From Parcubacteria group bacterium (GTDB lineage: Bacteria; Patescibacteriota; Minisyncoccia; Phycocordibacterales; CALRBT01), in assembly GCA_943354475.1 (NCBI GenBank), contig CALRBT010000005.1, positions 1 to 55,777 on the forward strand: a stretch of 55,777 bases of DNA. Direction: 5' to 3'. How positions within the stretch are numbered: the first letter of the stretch is position 1; each line of letters starts with the position of its first letter. Below, in pieces: positions 9,805 to 18,510 of this stretch. Under the pieces are notes generated by a model. The model was not told the origin of the DNA and did no database searches. It saw only the letters and a list, made by a program, of their open reading frames with translations. The position numbers and the translations under genes were made by a program.

Positions 9805-9831
9805 TTTATACACTTACTCCCAAAAGAATCT

Positions 9832-10164
9832 TTAAAGGTTTTGTCCACTAAGTGTGGTTGTCCCAGCTACTATTTTTCTCATAACATCTCTCAAGAGCCA
9901 TAACGCAAGGAGCGCTAGACTTCCTATGAGGACCTTGACTCCGAGCTCGGTATTACTGAAAGCTGCGATATTAAATTGGTACCATGCACCAAAGTCGGTA
10001 ACGGTTGGCATGTTAGCTATTACATGCGAAATGGAGACTGAAGTTGAGAGTATGATAGTAAAAATAGCGGCGACATAAAGCTTGAGTGTCACTGGATTAA
10101 CTAGGGTATGCCAAATGTACACTGCATATACACGGCGCATGATTCTTTTGTTTAGTTGAGACAT
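9832..10164 (-). CDS. Small membrane protein paired with the sigma factor
   Basis: 110 aa with a basic N-terminus and two predicted membrane segments (LKLYVAAIFTIILSTSVSISHVI and VLIGSLALLALWLLRDVM). It lies 53 bp downstream of the sigma-factor gene on the same strand. That is a position where anti-sigma or envelope-sensing partners are often found, but it lacks the zinc anti-sigma motif (HxxxCxxC). Its role is therefore unknown. Confidence 0.65.
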   Translation of the reverse strand: MSQLNKRIMRRVYAVYIWHTLVNPVTLKLYVAAIFTIILSTSVSISHVIANMPTVTDFGAWYQFNIAAFSNTELGVKVLIGSLALLALWLLRDVMRKIVAGTTTLSGQNL

Positions 10165-10217
10165 GTATATTTTTGTTTAATTTTATTTTTGTTAAAACGT
10201 TAAAACAGTGGGTTTAT

Positions 10218-10805
10218 TTAAAATGGGCTGCTCGCCTTACGAAAGGCTTCCTTGCCTCTATGCACCCTTGTCTTTACTGCAGCGATTGTAATCCCCTCTT
10301 CATCGGCTATCTCTTTTTGACTGAGACCATCGATAAAGTGTCGTCTAAGCATACGCGCAAGATCGGTTGGAACTTTGGAAAGAATCCTAATGACGTAATC
10401 ACTTATCTCCTTTTCAGGCAACCCTTCAACTTTGGCGTCACGTAAAACATCTTCGAGTTCATCACTTAACGGGACTGTTGCAGCCTTATCTTTCTTTCGC
10501 TTTTGATAAAGAGTAATGGATGTATTAATGAGGATACGATATCCCCAGGATTTGAAACTAGCTCCCTCTACGGCTTGAAAACGTGGGGCGTAGTAATAAA
10601 TTTTAGTGAAAGTCTCTTGAACGACATCTTCAGCGTCTTCCTGATTGCGAAGAACACTAAGCGCCTTTCGAATAAACGCGTCCTCGTAACGGGTGATAAG
10701 AATGGAAAATAAGCTTGGATTCTTAATAGAGAGTGCCAAAATTTCTTCATCTTTTCGCTCGTCGAGCGTTATTTCCTTTTCTGTTTCTTCTAAAAATGAG
10801 CTCAT
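10218..10805 (-). CDS. ECF-type RNA polymerase sigma factor
   Basis: 195 aa. Region 2 (YEDAFIRKALSVLRNQEDAEDVVQE, then FTKIYYYAPRF and SFKSWGYRILINT) recognises the -10 box. Region 4 (DLARMLRRHFIDGLSQKEIADEEGITIAAVKTRVHRGKEAF) is a clear helix-turn-helix for the -35 box. There are no regions 1.1 or 3, as in group 4 sigma factors. A two-transmembrane protein is encoded next. A 52-nt inverted repeat lies about 55 bp before the start codon and may regulate it. Confidence 0.92.
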   Translation of the reverse strand: MSSFLEETEKEITLDERKDEEILALSIKNPSLFSILITRYEDAFIRKALSVLRNQEDAEDVVQETFTKIYYYAPRFQAVEGASFKSWGYRILINTSITLYQKRKKDKAATVPLSDELEDVLRDAKVEGLPEKEISDYVIRILSKVPTDLARMLRRHFIDGLSQKEIADEEGITIAAVKTRVHRGKEAFRKASSPF

Positions 10806-10859
10806 AATGCCAGCTTACCTTAGAGTACCCAAGCGAGCAACGCTTGTAACATTAGAGTG

Positions 10860-10911
10860 GAGAGATTGTCGGCTTGATGACAAAAATTTGTATATCAATC
10901 GACAACCTCTC
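10860..10911 (-). promoter_or_regulatory. Long inverted repeat upstream of the sigma-factor gene
   Basis: GAGAGATTGTCG (10860-10871) and CGACAACCTCTC (10900-10911) pair with one mismatch, and TTGAT/ATCAA continues the helix inside. The odd pair is A-C on the plus strand but U-G on the minus strand, so an RNA fold would favour the sigma-factor transcript. A smaller hairpin, CAAGCG/CGCTTG, lies at about 10830. Confidence 0.45.
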
Positions 10912-11065
10912 AGTTTGGCTAATAATTGTTTCGACCTTCTCTATTGGTAATAACGTCCTCGGGGCTAAAAAAGTTTCAGTCGCTCATGTGTCAAAAATCC
11001 AGAACTTCACATATTCCTTAAGTTACGTTAGAATAACCCTCGTTACTCACTTTTATACTGAATAT

Positions 11066-11638
11066 ATGTTGGAATATAATGAAATAACCCTACGAAAAGT
11101 AATTGTCCTCGATGGAGAACCTTGTGAAGTCCTCGCTTCACACGTTTTCCGTAAACAGATGCGAAAACCAGTCAATCAAACCAAGCTTAAAAACCTAATT
11201 TCAGGGAAGGTTATCGAGAAAGCTTTCCATGCAATGGAGAAGGCTGAGGAGGCCGATATTACTGAGCGAAATGTCAAATACCTCTACAGTGCTAAGGGTG
11301 ACGTGTGGTTTTGTGAAGAAAATGATCCTAGTAAGCGTTTCGCGATTAAAGAGGACGTCATCGGTGAGCAAATCCGCTGGATGAAAACTAATAGCATTAT
11401 TAAAGCAATTAGCTTTGATGAGAAGGTTATTAGCGTACGTATTCCCGTTAAAGTTGAGCTCAAAGTGACCGAAGCGATGGGGGCAGTTAAGGGAAATACG
11501 GTACAGGGTGGTAGCAAAGAGGTGACCCTTGAAAATGGAACGAGAATCCAAGTACCCATGTTTATTAACGAAGGCGACGTACTCCGTATCAATACCGAGA
11601 CGGGTGAGTATGTGGAACGAGCAGATAAACAAAAATAG
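11066..11638 (+). CDS. efp: Elongation factor P
   Basis: 190 aa when started at the internal ATG (11066), which matches family length; the track start at 10874 is an upstream extension. The start follows a TATACT box by only 6 nt, so translation is probably leaderless. EF-P binds ribosomes stalled on proline stretches. The KOW-like domain I (LRKVIVLDGEPCEVLASH...KLKNLISGKVIEKAF), OB domain II and C-terminal OB domain III (ENGTRIQVPMFINEGDVLRINTETGEYVER) are complete. The loop that carries the modified Lys/Arg in other bacteria (PGKGQ in E. coli) reads KQMRKPVNQ here. Confidence 0.93.
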   Translation: MLEYNEITLRKVIVLDGEPCEVLASHVFRKQMRKPVNQTKLKNLISGKVIEKAFHAMEKAEEADITERNVKYLYSAKGDVWFCEENDPSKRFAIKEDVIGEQIRWMKTNSIIKAISFDEKVISVRIPVKVELKVTEAMGAVKGNTVQGGSKEVTLENGTRIQVPMFINEGDVLRINTETGEYVERADKQK

Positions 11639-11668
11639 GATTTAAAAAGTAGGAATTGGAAATTAAAA

Positions 11669-11699
11669 GAACCCCTGCAAACATAGCTTGCGGGGGTTC
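11669..11699 (-). terminator. Intrinsic terminator of the 86-aa orphan gene
   Basis: GAACCCC.GCAA pairs with TTGC.GGGGTTC. On the minus strand it is followed by TTTTAATTT, on the plus strand by no T run. It therefore mainly ends the minus-strand gene and may also slow efp readthrough. Confidence 0.75.
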
Positions 11700-11718
11700 A
11701 AAGTGTCTGAACTTAACC

Positions 11719-11979
11719 CTATTTGGGAGGACAAGGCCTCCATCCATCCCTACCTAAACCTTTATGGTAAACTACTTGTTCCCTTGTGCCGTCCGACTTT
11801 TCTCGCCAACCAATGATATCTGGGTACTCCGGAATCAAGGTGTCGTTATCACCATCCTCTTCTTCCCAAACCCAACGATTGATCTCTGTGCCGACAGATT
11901 GTAGGTAAACAACATCGAGCTTGATGACACCTCTTGCCAGTGCAGAGCGAAGCATCCACTTGGGTGAATCGTTGTGCAT
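11719..11979 (-). CDS. Orphan small protein with strong Shine-Dalgarno (86 aa)
   Basis: The track start (12036) lies inside a terminator-like hairpin. The internal ATG at 11979 is preceded by GGGGAG at 8-nt spacing and is the better start. The protein starts MHNDSPKWMLRSALARG and has an acidic patch (EEEDGDNDT) and many aromatic residues. No signal peptide, membrane segment or known domain is visible. It is bracketed by two strong hairpins. A strong ribosome-binding site is unusual among core genes here, and this is one of five such orphan genes. Confidence 0.65.
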   Translation of the reverse strand: MHNDSPKWMLRSALARGVIKLDVVYLQSVGTEINRWVWEEEDGDNDTLIPEYPDIIGWREKSDGTREQVVYHKGLGRDGWRPCPPK

Positions 11980-12012
11980 AACATAATCTCCCCTCGTTGT
12001 ACTGGGACAACG

Positions 12013-12049
12013 TAAACCCCCTCGTAGAATCATCATACGAGGGGGTTTA
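12013..12049. terminator. Perfect 14-bp hairpin upstream of the orphan gene
   Basis: TAAACCCCCTCGTA and TACGAGGGGGTTTA enclose 9 nt. On the plus strand it continues TTTATTTG and could end efp readthrough. On the minus strand it would form a stable 5' hairpin on the orphan mRNA. Confidence 0.65.
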
Positions 12050-12219
12050 TTTGATAAAAATTAGAAATAGAAATATCAACTCAATCCTCTTGCATGAGAT
12101 ATTGAGCTCATATGTGTATTTAAAGTAAAAGTAGGTTGATACATATTAGCTGGTACTATGTACGCAGAAATCTGGAGAGTGATCTCCAGATTTCAAAGTG
12201 GGAACAATATTTGAAAATA

Positions 12220-12429
12220 TTATCTGGAAACGTATGGAAGGAGGCCCATGAATCGTGCTCGTTTGATAGCCTCTGAGAGTGCTCGCTGATGCTTGGCACT
12301 TACCCCTGTCTTCTTGGGTGAAAGAATTCGAGCGTGCGGATTGAGGAACTTCTTCAGCGTCTCGACATCCTTATAGTCGATATGTTTGATATTATTTTGG
12401 GTGAAATAGCACTGTTTTAGATTTTTCAT
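12220..12429 (-). CDS. rpsR: 30S ribosomal protein S18
   Basis: 69 aa. S18 binds S6 on the small-subunit platform. The conserved core [51 protein letters not shown] is complete. It follows ssb in the common rpsF-ssb-rpsR order but is separated from ssb by a 188-bp gap holding element A1. No rplI follows. Confidence 0.95.
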   Translation of the reverse strand: MKNLKQCYFTQNNIKHIDYKDVETLKKFLNPHARILSPKKTGVSAKHQRALSEAIKRARFMGLLPYVSR

Positions 12430-12494
12430 AATGTGGGCTTCAGATTAGCAGAAAGTGGTAATTTTGACAAGTTCTGATTAACTAAAGTTCGTTA

Positions 12495-12617
12495 AGGGTT
12501 TGGATAGGTGGATGCAATTCTAGGAGCAAGGAGGCTGATTTCTGTAGACGTACTAAACGTACGGCGGAGGAGATCAACGACGCAGCGACAAAGAAGTGCG
12601 CCTCCTATACGAGCCCT
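12495..12617 (+). repeat. Element A, copy 1 (structured foldback repeat)
   Basis: About 123 bp between ssb and rpsR. Outer arms AGGGTTTGGATAGGTGG (12495-12511) and CCTCCTATACGAGCCCT (12601-12617) pair with two U-G pairs and two mismatches. A bulged A and the 4-bp helix TGCA/TGCG follow. The core shares TGATTTCTGYAGACGTACT and the GACAAAGAAG-type 3' flank with copies at 45563 and 48916. The right arm abuts the ssb stop codon. All wobble pairs are U-G on the plus strand. Confidence 0.8.
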
Positions 12618-13106
12618 CTAAAAAGGGATATCGTCGGGGTTGATATCCTCTTCTGGATACTCAATAGTGTCCAATGCCGCCGACTCTTGAGGTGCAGGAG
12701 CCTTAGATTTGCTTCCTGAACTCGCTGAAGCTGGGGCAGATGAATCCTGTCCAAAGCTTCCACCAGTCCCTCCTGTGCTCGCTCTAGGGCCAAATTGGAG
12801 ACGGTCACAGATGATTTCAGTCCGGTACTTCTTGGTGCCATCTGGAGCATCCCAACTCCTTGTGCTCATCCTGCCTTGTACCAAGACAGAGCTTCCTTTC
12901 TTTAGATAAGAAGAGACCAGGTCAGCCTGTTTTCCAAACACAACAACATTGTGATACTCGACACTCTCCTGTTTAGCTCCTTTGGTATCCTTCCAGACAC
13001 GATTGGTAGCAAGTGAGAAACTGGCCACATTATTACCATTTGGCATCGCACGAATCTCAGGATCACGGGTCAAATTACCAAAAACAAAAGCAATGTTTAA
13101 ATACAT
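12618..13106 (-). CDS. ssb: Single-stranded DNA-binding protein
   Basis: 162 aa. It covers single-stranded DNA in replication and repair and recruits partners through its tail. The OB-fold (MYLNIAFVFGNLTRDPEIRAMPNGNNVASFSLATNR...YHNVVVFGKQADLVSSYLKKGSSVLVQGRMSTRSW) is followed by a Gly/Ser/Ala/Pro-rich linker and the canonical acidic tip ending DDIPF. It lies between rpsF and rpsR. No Shine-Dalgarno. Confidence 0.96.
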   Translation of the reverse strand: MYLNIAFVFGNLTRDPEIRAMPNGNNVASFSLATNRVWKDTKGAKQESVEYHNVVVFGKQADLVSSYLKKGSSVLVQGRMSTRSWDAPDGTKKYRTEIICDRLQFGPRASTGGTGGSFGQDSSAPASASSGSKSKAPAPQESAALDTIEYPEEDINPDDIPF

Positions 13107-13147
13107 TCAAATTTTAAATTAGCTATTAAAAACTTTGGAACGTTTTA

Positions 13148-13672
13148 TTAGGCAATAACCAAATCCTCAATAGTCTTATCAAGTTCAGCTTCAGTGATTA
13201 CTGGTTTGTCCACCACCTCTTCATCAACCGTCTTTGTGTCTTTGATGTCTCCTAATACCGGAATAGATTTAAGAACAACTGGTTTCTTAGCAGGCATCGT
13301 GCTCTCTCGAACGGTGTTAATAAGGAGAAATCGAACAAGGTGAGGAAATGCATCAAGGAATTTCTTTAGCTCTAGAGCCTTGCTTCGATCAAGATCAAAC
13401 TTTACCCAAGAGAAATGCGCCTGAGTAACACTCTGTTTCTTACCACCAAGGAGGTACGACATTGGGTAAGCAAGTGGGACCACTGCTACATCACCGGAAG
13501 CGATAAAGTTACCTCCAAATTCTGTAATTTTGGCCTTAATTTTTTCGATTTCACCAGCCACTTCAGAGGCAGGGACGGCAGGAGAAAGGTGGAAGCCAAG
13601 CTCATAAACCTTGCTTTCGCCTGGTTCTAGCTCTACTTCGACGACTTTCTTTGAGATTTTCTTCTTTTCCAT
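13148..13672 (-). CDS. rpsF: 30S ribosomal protein S6
   Basis: The ATG at 13672 (MEKKKISKKV) is chosen over the track start at 13726, giving 174 aa. The S6 fold (YELGFHLSPAVPASEVAGEIEKIKAKITEFGG...LAYPMSYLLGGKKQSVTQAHFSWVKFDLD) is recognisable. The protein is longer than the usual ~100 aa because of an acidic C-terminal tail. Co-transcribed with ssb, 41 bp away; tatD lies 54 bp upstream. Confidence 0.88.
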   Translation of the reverse strand: MEKKKISKKVVEVELEPGESKVYELGFHLSPAVPASEVAGEIEKIKAKITEFGGNFIASGDVAVVPLAYPMSYLLGGKKQSVTQAHFSWVKFDLDRSKALELKKFLDAFPHLVRFLLINTVRESTMPAKKPVVLKSIPVLGDIKDTKTVDEEVVDKPVITEAELDKTIEDLVIA

Positions 13673-13726
13673 AGACTGCAATTTAACACAATGGGCAACC
13701 CCTTGCAACCTACTTACCCCGGACAA

Positions 13727-14536
13727 CTACCTTATATCAAAAACCCTCATGGCATTTGAAACCATGGCCATTTTAACCACCTCAACGTTGTCCCCTTTTA
13801 GTTGAGCAATCCGCTTTACCACCTCCTCAACATAGATTGACTCATTGCGCACTCCTCGGTGAGGTACGGGGGTTACGTAGGGACAGTCGGTCTCACTCAT
13901 AATCATCTCAAGTGGCACTGCCTTAATAACTTCATCATAATCTGAAGTAAAAGTAATCACCCCAGTAAAGGAGAGTGTAAAACCTAAGGTCAGGAACTGT
14001 TTGGCAATGTCGACATTACCAGCAAAGAAGTGGATGTTGCCACGGAGCTTAGATTTGTTGGTCTTACCATATGAAGTAAGAATTTCAAGAATATCCTCGT
14101 AGGCATCCATGGTTCGAGGAGAAGGTCTACCATGGATCATGAGCGGTTTGTCGAATTCAAGCGCAAGTTCAATTTGTTTTTTAAAGAGTGGAACTTGTCG
14201 TTCCTTTTCTTTAATTTTCATCTCAGCGTCCTTAATCCTAAAGTAGTCTATTCCACACTCCCCTACTGCCACCACCCGTTTATTAGATAAAAGAGCACGG
14301 TAAAAGTCAGCGTCAAATGCCTCCGCGCGATTGTCCGCTGGATGCTGTCCAATGCAAGCAAATACTTCCTCATAAAGTTCTGATGTATCGACTGCTTTTT
14401 GCGATGTTTCTCTGTCACAACCAACCGTTATCGTCCAGACATTCCTCTCTTTCATCCGAGCAATCACCTCCGCTCGGTCAGTGTCAAAACCTTCGAAACT
14501 TATGTGTGAATGTGCATCAAAGTATTCTGGTCTCAT
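13727..14536 (-). CDS. tatD: TatD-family metal-dependent deoxyribonuclease
   Basis: 269 aa TIM-barrel hydrolase with the TatD metal ligands: DAHSH at the N-terminus, GECGIDYFR, MIHGRPS, IHFFAGN and SETDCPYVTPVPHRG. Family members are 3'-5' exonucleases or D-aminoacyl-tRNA hydrolases in DNA repair and quality control; which applies here is unknown. It appears to head the tatD-rpsF-ssb-rpsR operon. Its promoter carries the TATAACCTAAC motif also seen at tRNA genes. Confidence 0.93.
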   Translation of the reverse strand: MRPEYFDAHSHISFEGFDTDRAEVIARMKERNVWTITVGCDRETSQKAVDTSELYEEVFACIGQHPADNRAEAFDADFYRALLSNKRVVAVGECGIDYFRIKDAEMKIKEKERQVPLFKKQIELALEFDKPLMIHGRPSPRTMDAYEDILEILTSYGKTNKSKLRGNIHFFAGNVDIAKQFLTLGFTLSFTGVITFTSDYDEVIKAVPLEMIMSETDCPYVTPVPHRGVRNESIYVEEVVKRIAQLKGDNVEVVKMAMVSNAMRVFDIR

Positions 14537-14545
14537 TGGATAGGC

Positions 14546-14556
14546 GTTAGGTTATA
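14546..14556 (-). promoter_or_regulatory. TATAACCTAAC promoter motif before tatD-rpsF-ssb-rpsR
   Basis: On the minus strand TATAACCTAAC lies 10 nt before the tatD ATG. The same 11-mer precedes tRNA-His and tRNA-Arg, and a one-base variant precedes secE. It reads as a -10 box plus a conserved start region. Confidence 0.55.
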
Positions 14557-14584
14557 GCTTTTAGGTGATGGGGAGACCAAGATT

Positions 14585-16033
14585 TCAGTCCTTGCGAGGA
14601 AATAAATTTTCTGGTTTTTTGTTAATTCTAGTTGCGTTGATAATTAAATCGGCCGTTTCTGGCAAAAAAGGTTGGAGCATGCAACCAACGCGATATAGAT
14701 TTAATACAAGGTTTACAATAATTTCTTTAGCAGTCTCTGGGCTTTCTTTTAGTAAGGAGAATGGTCTCTTTTCCGTAATTTCTCTATCAAGATCTCCTAT
14801 CTTTGACCATATGTACTCCATGGCCATATTAATTTTATATTCACTCAGAGATTCGTCTATGTAGCCATCTTGAAATGTATACCCATAGTTATCGACCTTA
14901 ACAGGCTCATCGAGATTATCTTGGGCCATTTTCATAATGCGAGCAGAAAGATTACCTAAACCGTTGGCAAGATTTGCATTATAGACCTCTTTAAATTTCT
15001 CCATCGTAAAATCACCGTCGTCGAAGGGAGATATGTGGCGTGCCATATAGTAACGAAATGCGTCTGCACCATATTCGTCAATAACTACATTTGGATCAAT
15101 AACATTACCTATAGTCTTCGACATCTTCTGTCCACCGACGGTAATATAGCCATGAACAAATACTTTTGACGGCAACCTAACACCAGTAGAGAGAAGCATT
15201 GCGGGCCAATAAATCGTGTGGAAACGACTAATCCCCTTACCAATTACATGGACTCTCTCATTAGATTCCTTCCAAAACTTTTCATAATCAGCACCGTCAT
15301 CAGAATATCCAAGTGCGGTTATATAGTTTGAAAGCGCATCAAACCAAACATACATTGTTTGTGTCTCGTCATCAGGAACAGGAATTCCCCACCCCTTAGT
15401 TCTAGCTACGGAACGAGAGATGCTGAAGTCTTCGAGACCTGAGTTAATAAAGCTGAGCACTTCGTTCTTTCTGGTTTGTGGAATTATTTGTAACTCATCT
15501 GATTCAACAAGATTCTTTAGTTTACTTTGATAGTTTGATAGCTTGAAAAAATAATTTTCTTCTTCAACCTCCTCTAACTTTTTTCCTGGATGCTCTGGAC
15601 ACTCACCGTTTACCAAATCTGCTTCTGTCTTGAATTCTTCACAACCAAGACAATACATTCCCTTATAACTTTTTTTATAAATATCTTCTGGTTTACAAGC
15701 TCTCCATAGTTTTTGCGCACCGTCACGATGTCTGGGGTCTACAGAGGTTTGTATAAAATAATCATTTGAGATGTTTAATCTTTTTTCAAGGTCAATAAAC
15801 TCTTTCGCATGCTTATTAACATAATCAGCAACAGGAATCCCTGCCGATTCTGCCGCCTGAACATTTTTCTGGGCATTATCATCAGTGCCACTTAGAAAAA
15901 ACACTGTGTCATCCATCAAACGCCTGTAACGAGCAATGATGTCTGCTTCAATAAATTCCTGTGCATGCCCTAAGTGTGGCTCCGCATTAACATATGGAAT
16001 CGAGCTTGAGATAAAAAATTTTTTTTCTTTCAT
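14585..16033 (-). CDS. metG: Methionyl-tRNA synthetase
   Basis: 482 aa class I synthetase charging tRNA-Met. The N-terminal SSIPYVNAEPHLGHAQEFIEADIIARY contains the HIGH-type motif (HLGH). A zinc-finger-like insert (CLGCEEF...CPEHPG) is present, and KMSKS reads GGQKMSKTIGN near residue 305. The helical anticodon-binding domain follows. The C-terminal tRNA-binding domain of many MetRS is missing; a free domain of that type is encoded at 54850-55179. The AI-2E-type gene lies 10 bp upstream on the same strand. Confidence 0.96.
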   Translation of the reverse strand: MKEKKFFISSSIPYVNAEPHLGHAQEFIEADIIARYRRLMDDTVFFLSGTDDNAQKNVQAAESAGIPVADYVNKHAKEFIDLEKRLNISNDYFIQTSVDPRHRDGAQKLWRACKPEDIYKKSYKGMYCLGCEEFKTEADLVNGECPEHPGKKLEEVEEENYFFKLSNYQSKLKNLVESDELQIIPQTRKNEVLSFINSGLEDFSISRSVARTKGWGIPVPDDETQTMYVWFDALSNYITALGYSDDGADYEKFWKESNERVHVIGKGISRFHTIYWPAMLLSTGVRLPSKVFVHGYITVGGQKMSKTIGNVIDPNVVIDEYGADAFRYYMARHISPFDDGDFTMEKFKEVYNANLANGLGNLSARIMKMAQDNLDEPVKVDNYGYTFQDGYIDESLSEYKINMAMEYIWSKIGDLDREITEKRPFSLLKESPETAKEIIVNLVLNLYRVGCMLQPFLPETADLIINATRINKKPENLFPRKD

Positions 16034-16043
16034 TGTTTCTTTA

Positions 16044-17108
16044 CTAACTGAGTAATCCTCCGAGACTTTGTCTGTGTTTTTTCACATCATCTACGAACTC
16101 CTGAATAGCAGCCGCGATTGGTACCGACAGAAGTATCCCCAGGAATCCTGCCAGCTTGGCACCAATAATAAGCGCAAGAATGACCAGAATTGCCGGAACC
16201 CCTACCACCTTCTTTACAACCAGCGGATAGAGGAGGTGGTTTTCAAACTGGTGAATGATGAGGTAGATTAATCCTACAATAACCCCAAGATGGACGCCAC
16301 CATCGGTGAGCCCTATGGCAACCCCTGGGATTGCTGCCAAAATCGGTCCAAAAAGTGGAATTAGCTCACAGAAGGCTGCGAAAATCGCCAAGAGAAATGC
16401 GTAGCGAATACCAAAAATCGTCAGCACTAGATAAAGAAAAATACCGACAATAAATCCAAGAAGTAATTGTCCTTGCATCCAAAGCCCTATTTTCATCTGA
16501 GAGCGTCTCCAAAGATCGAGCACATATTTTTGATGTTTCGGTGGAGTGATGAGCTCAAGAAAGTCATCTATTCCGGTTTCTTGCACCGCAAAATAAAAAG
16601 AAAGAACAAAAATCATAACGAAGCTAAAAATGCCACCAAAGACCACATTCACGGTATGCCAAAAACTTGACCCAAGACCAGTTAGTGCGTTTTGAAATTG
16701 TCCAACAGCCTCCCCAATCGGCAGACTGTTGGTTAAATTCTGAATAGTCTGCTCAGAAACCGGCAAGATACTGACCGTTTGGATTGTCTCACTGTTAAGG
16801 TATTGGGGAAGGAGTGCGAGGAAACCTGAAACTTCCTCAAGGAGGGGTGGGACGAAGAAGTACAGGATACCAACGAGTGAAGAAACGATTACTGAATATA
16901 TCAGGATAACTGATGGCACCCTTGGGATTTTATAGACTGCCAGCTTTTTGATAGCAGGCTCAATTGATGAAGCGATAACCACTGCAGTGAGCACAATAAG
17001 CACAATGTCTCGGATATAGTAGAGGACGCCCAAGAGAAGCACAAAAAGAATAGTTTTTATGATCGTACCCGAAGTAATCTCAATGGTAGTATGGGTACCG
17101 ACAGTCAT
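16044..17108 (-). CDS. AI-2E family transporter (PerM-like permease)
   Basis: 354 aa with about eight membrane segments. The early segment pair (TIIKTILFVLLLGVLYYIRDIVLIVLTAVVIASSIEPAIKKL), the soluble middle region, and the C-terminal GPILAAIPGVAIGL and LGILLSVPIAAAIQEFV are typical of the AI-2E/PerM family. Members export small molecules or ions; the substrate cannot be read from sequence. It lies between metG and glyQS with 10- and 40-bp gaps. Confidence 0.88.
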   Translation of the reverse strand: MTVGTHTTIEITSGTIIKTILFVLLLGVLYYIRDIVLIVLTAVVIASSIEPAIKKLAVYKIPRVPSVILIYSVIVSSLVGILYFFVPPLLEEVSGFLALLPQYLNSETIQTVSILPVSEQTIQNLTNSLPIGEAVGQFQNALTGLGSSFWHTVNVVFGGIFSFVMIFVLSFYFAVQETGIDDFLELITPPKHQKYVLDLWRRSQMKIGLWMQGQLLLGFIVGIFLYLVLTIFGIRYAFLLAIFAAFCELIPLFGPILAAIPGVAIGLTDGGVHLGVIVGLIYLIIHQFENHLLYPLVVKKVVGVPAILVILALIIGAKLAGFLGILLSVPIAAAIQEFVDDVKKHRQSLGGLLS

Positions 17109-17148
17109 AGAGGCATCATAGCATCAAACCTAGGCAGACCAAAGAGAG

Positions 17149-18489
17149 TTACTTGATGGAAGATTTGATATGGTCAACTAATTCAGAAACAGGCATCCGC
17201 TTCTGCTCTCCACTGTCACGATCGCGGATAGTCACCGTGTCTTTCATTTCTAGATTCTCACCAAGGGTGTCGAAGTCAATGGTGATACAAAATGGTGTAC
17301 CAATTTCATCTTGTCTTCGGTAGCGTTTACCAATATTTCCATTGTCATCAAAAACAACTTGAGGAATTTCTTTTTTGATCAGCTTGTAGACTTCCCGTGC
17401 TTTGGCGACAAGTTCTGGTTTGTTTTTAAGGAGTGGAAAAATGGCTGCCTTAACTGGAGCAATGCTTGCTGGTAATGCGAGGTACGTCCGCGTCTCGCCA
17501 CCCATTTCATCTTCACGGAAAGCAGAGACTAGCACTGCAAGCAATGTTCTGCCGTGACCAAAAGTTGGCTCAATAACGTGAGGAATAAATTTCTCTTTAG
17601 ATTTTTCATCAAAATAAGATAAGTCTACGCCAGAGCTAGCTGAATGATTCTTTAAGTCATGGTCAGTGCGGTAGGCTAAACCATAGAGCTCTTTCCTTCC
17701 AAAAGGATAATCGAACTCAAAGTCAACGGTGCGCTTGGAGTAATGCGCTCTATCCTCAGGGGCAACCTCCAGTTCGTGAACCATATCTCGTTTAATACCA
17801 ACACGCTCAATCCATCTCCACATTTCCTCTTTCCACATTTGGAAATACTTCTCCCAATCTTCCTCACGGATAAAATATTCGAATTCCATCAGATCAAATT
17901 CCCGAACTCTAAAAAGAAAATCTCTTGGAGCAATCTCATTTCTATATGCCTTACCAATCTGTGCTAAACCAAATGGTAGCTCTGGATGCATCGTATCGAG
18001 AATATTTTTAAAATTAACAAACATTCCTTGAGCAATTTCCCCTCTCAAGTAAGCGATGTCTGTACTACTACTTCCCATACCAACAGGAAACATCAGGTTG
18101 AATGTTTTTTCTTCGCCAAGCTCGCCTCCACAATCTGGACAACTATTTTTCTTTTTGTTTTCTTCGGCAAGGTGGTCAGCCCTAAAACGATGATGGCACT
18201 TTTTGCATTCAATCACTGGGTCCGTAAAACCAGAAAGATGTCCGCTCGCTTTCCACACCGCCTCTGACATAATTGTCGCACTTGAGATACCGAAAATATT
18301 TTCCTGTTCGGAAATAAAATGCTTCCACCATAACTCTTTGATGTTATGAGCGAGTTCTGATCCGTAAGGTCCATAGTCCCACGTACCAGCGAGGCCTCCG
18401 TAAATTTCAGAGCCCTGAAACACAAATCCACGCCTCTTACAGAGTGAGACTATTTTTTCCATTACATTTTCTTTGTTTTCTTTTTCCAT
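17149..18489 (-). CDS. glyQS: Glycyl-tRNA synthetase, single-chain class II type
   Basis: 446 aa. It charges tRNA-Gly. This is the alpha2 type found in archaea, eukaryotes and many bacteria. Visible features: KIVSLCKRRGFVFQGSEIYGGLAGTWDYGPYG at the N-terminus, motif 2 (YRNEIAPRDFLFRVREFDLMEFEYF), motif 3 (VIEPTFGHGRTLLAVL), a CXXC pair (CKKCHHRF...CPDCGG) in the insert, and a C-terminal anticodon-binding domain (LALPASIAPVKAAIFPLL). Complete. Confidence 0.95.
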   Translation of the reverse strand: MEKENKENVMEKIVSLCKRRGFVFQGSEIYGGLAGTWDYGPYGSELAHNIKELWWKHFISEQENIFGISSATIMSEAVWKASGHLSGFTDPVIECKKCHHRFRADHLAEENKKKNSCPDCGGELGEEKTFNLMFPVGMGSSSTDIAYLRGEIAQGMFVNFKNILDTMHPELPFGLAQIGKAYRNEIAPRDFLFRVREFDLMEFEYFIREEDWEKYFQMWKEEMWRWIERVGIKRDMVHELEVAPEDRAHYSKRTVDFEFDYPFGRKELYGLAYRTDHDLKNHSASSGVDLSYFDEKSKEKFIPHVIEPTFGHGRTLLAVLVSAFREDEMGGETRTYLALPASIAPVKAAIFPLLKNKPELVAKAREVYKLIKKEIPQVVFDDNGNIGKRYRRQDEIGTPFCITIDFDTLGENLEMKDTVTIRDRDSGEQKRMPVSELVDHIKSSIK

Positions 18490-18510
18490 ATTGGTCTTGA
18501 GTTGAGTTTG

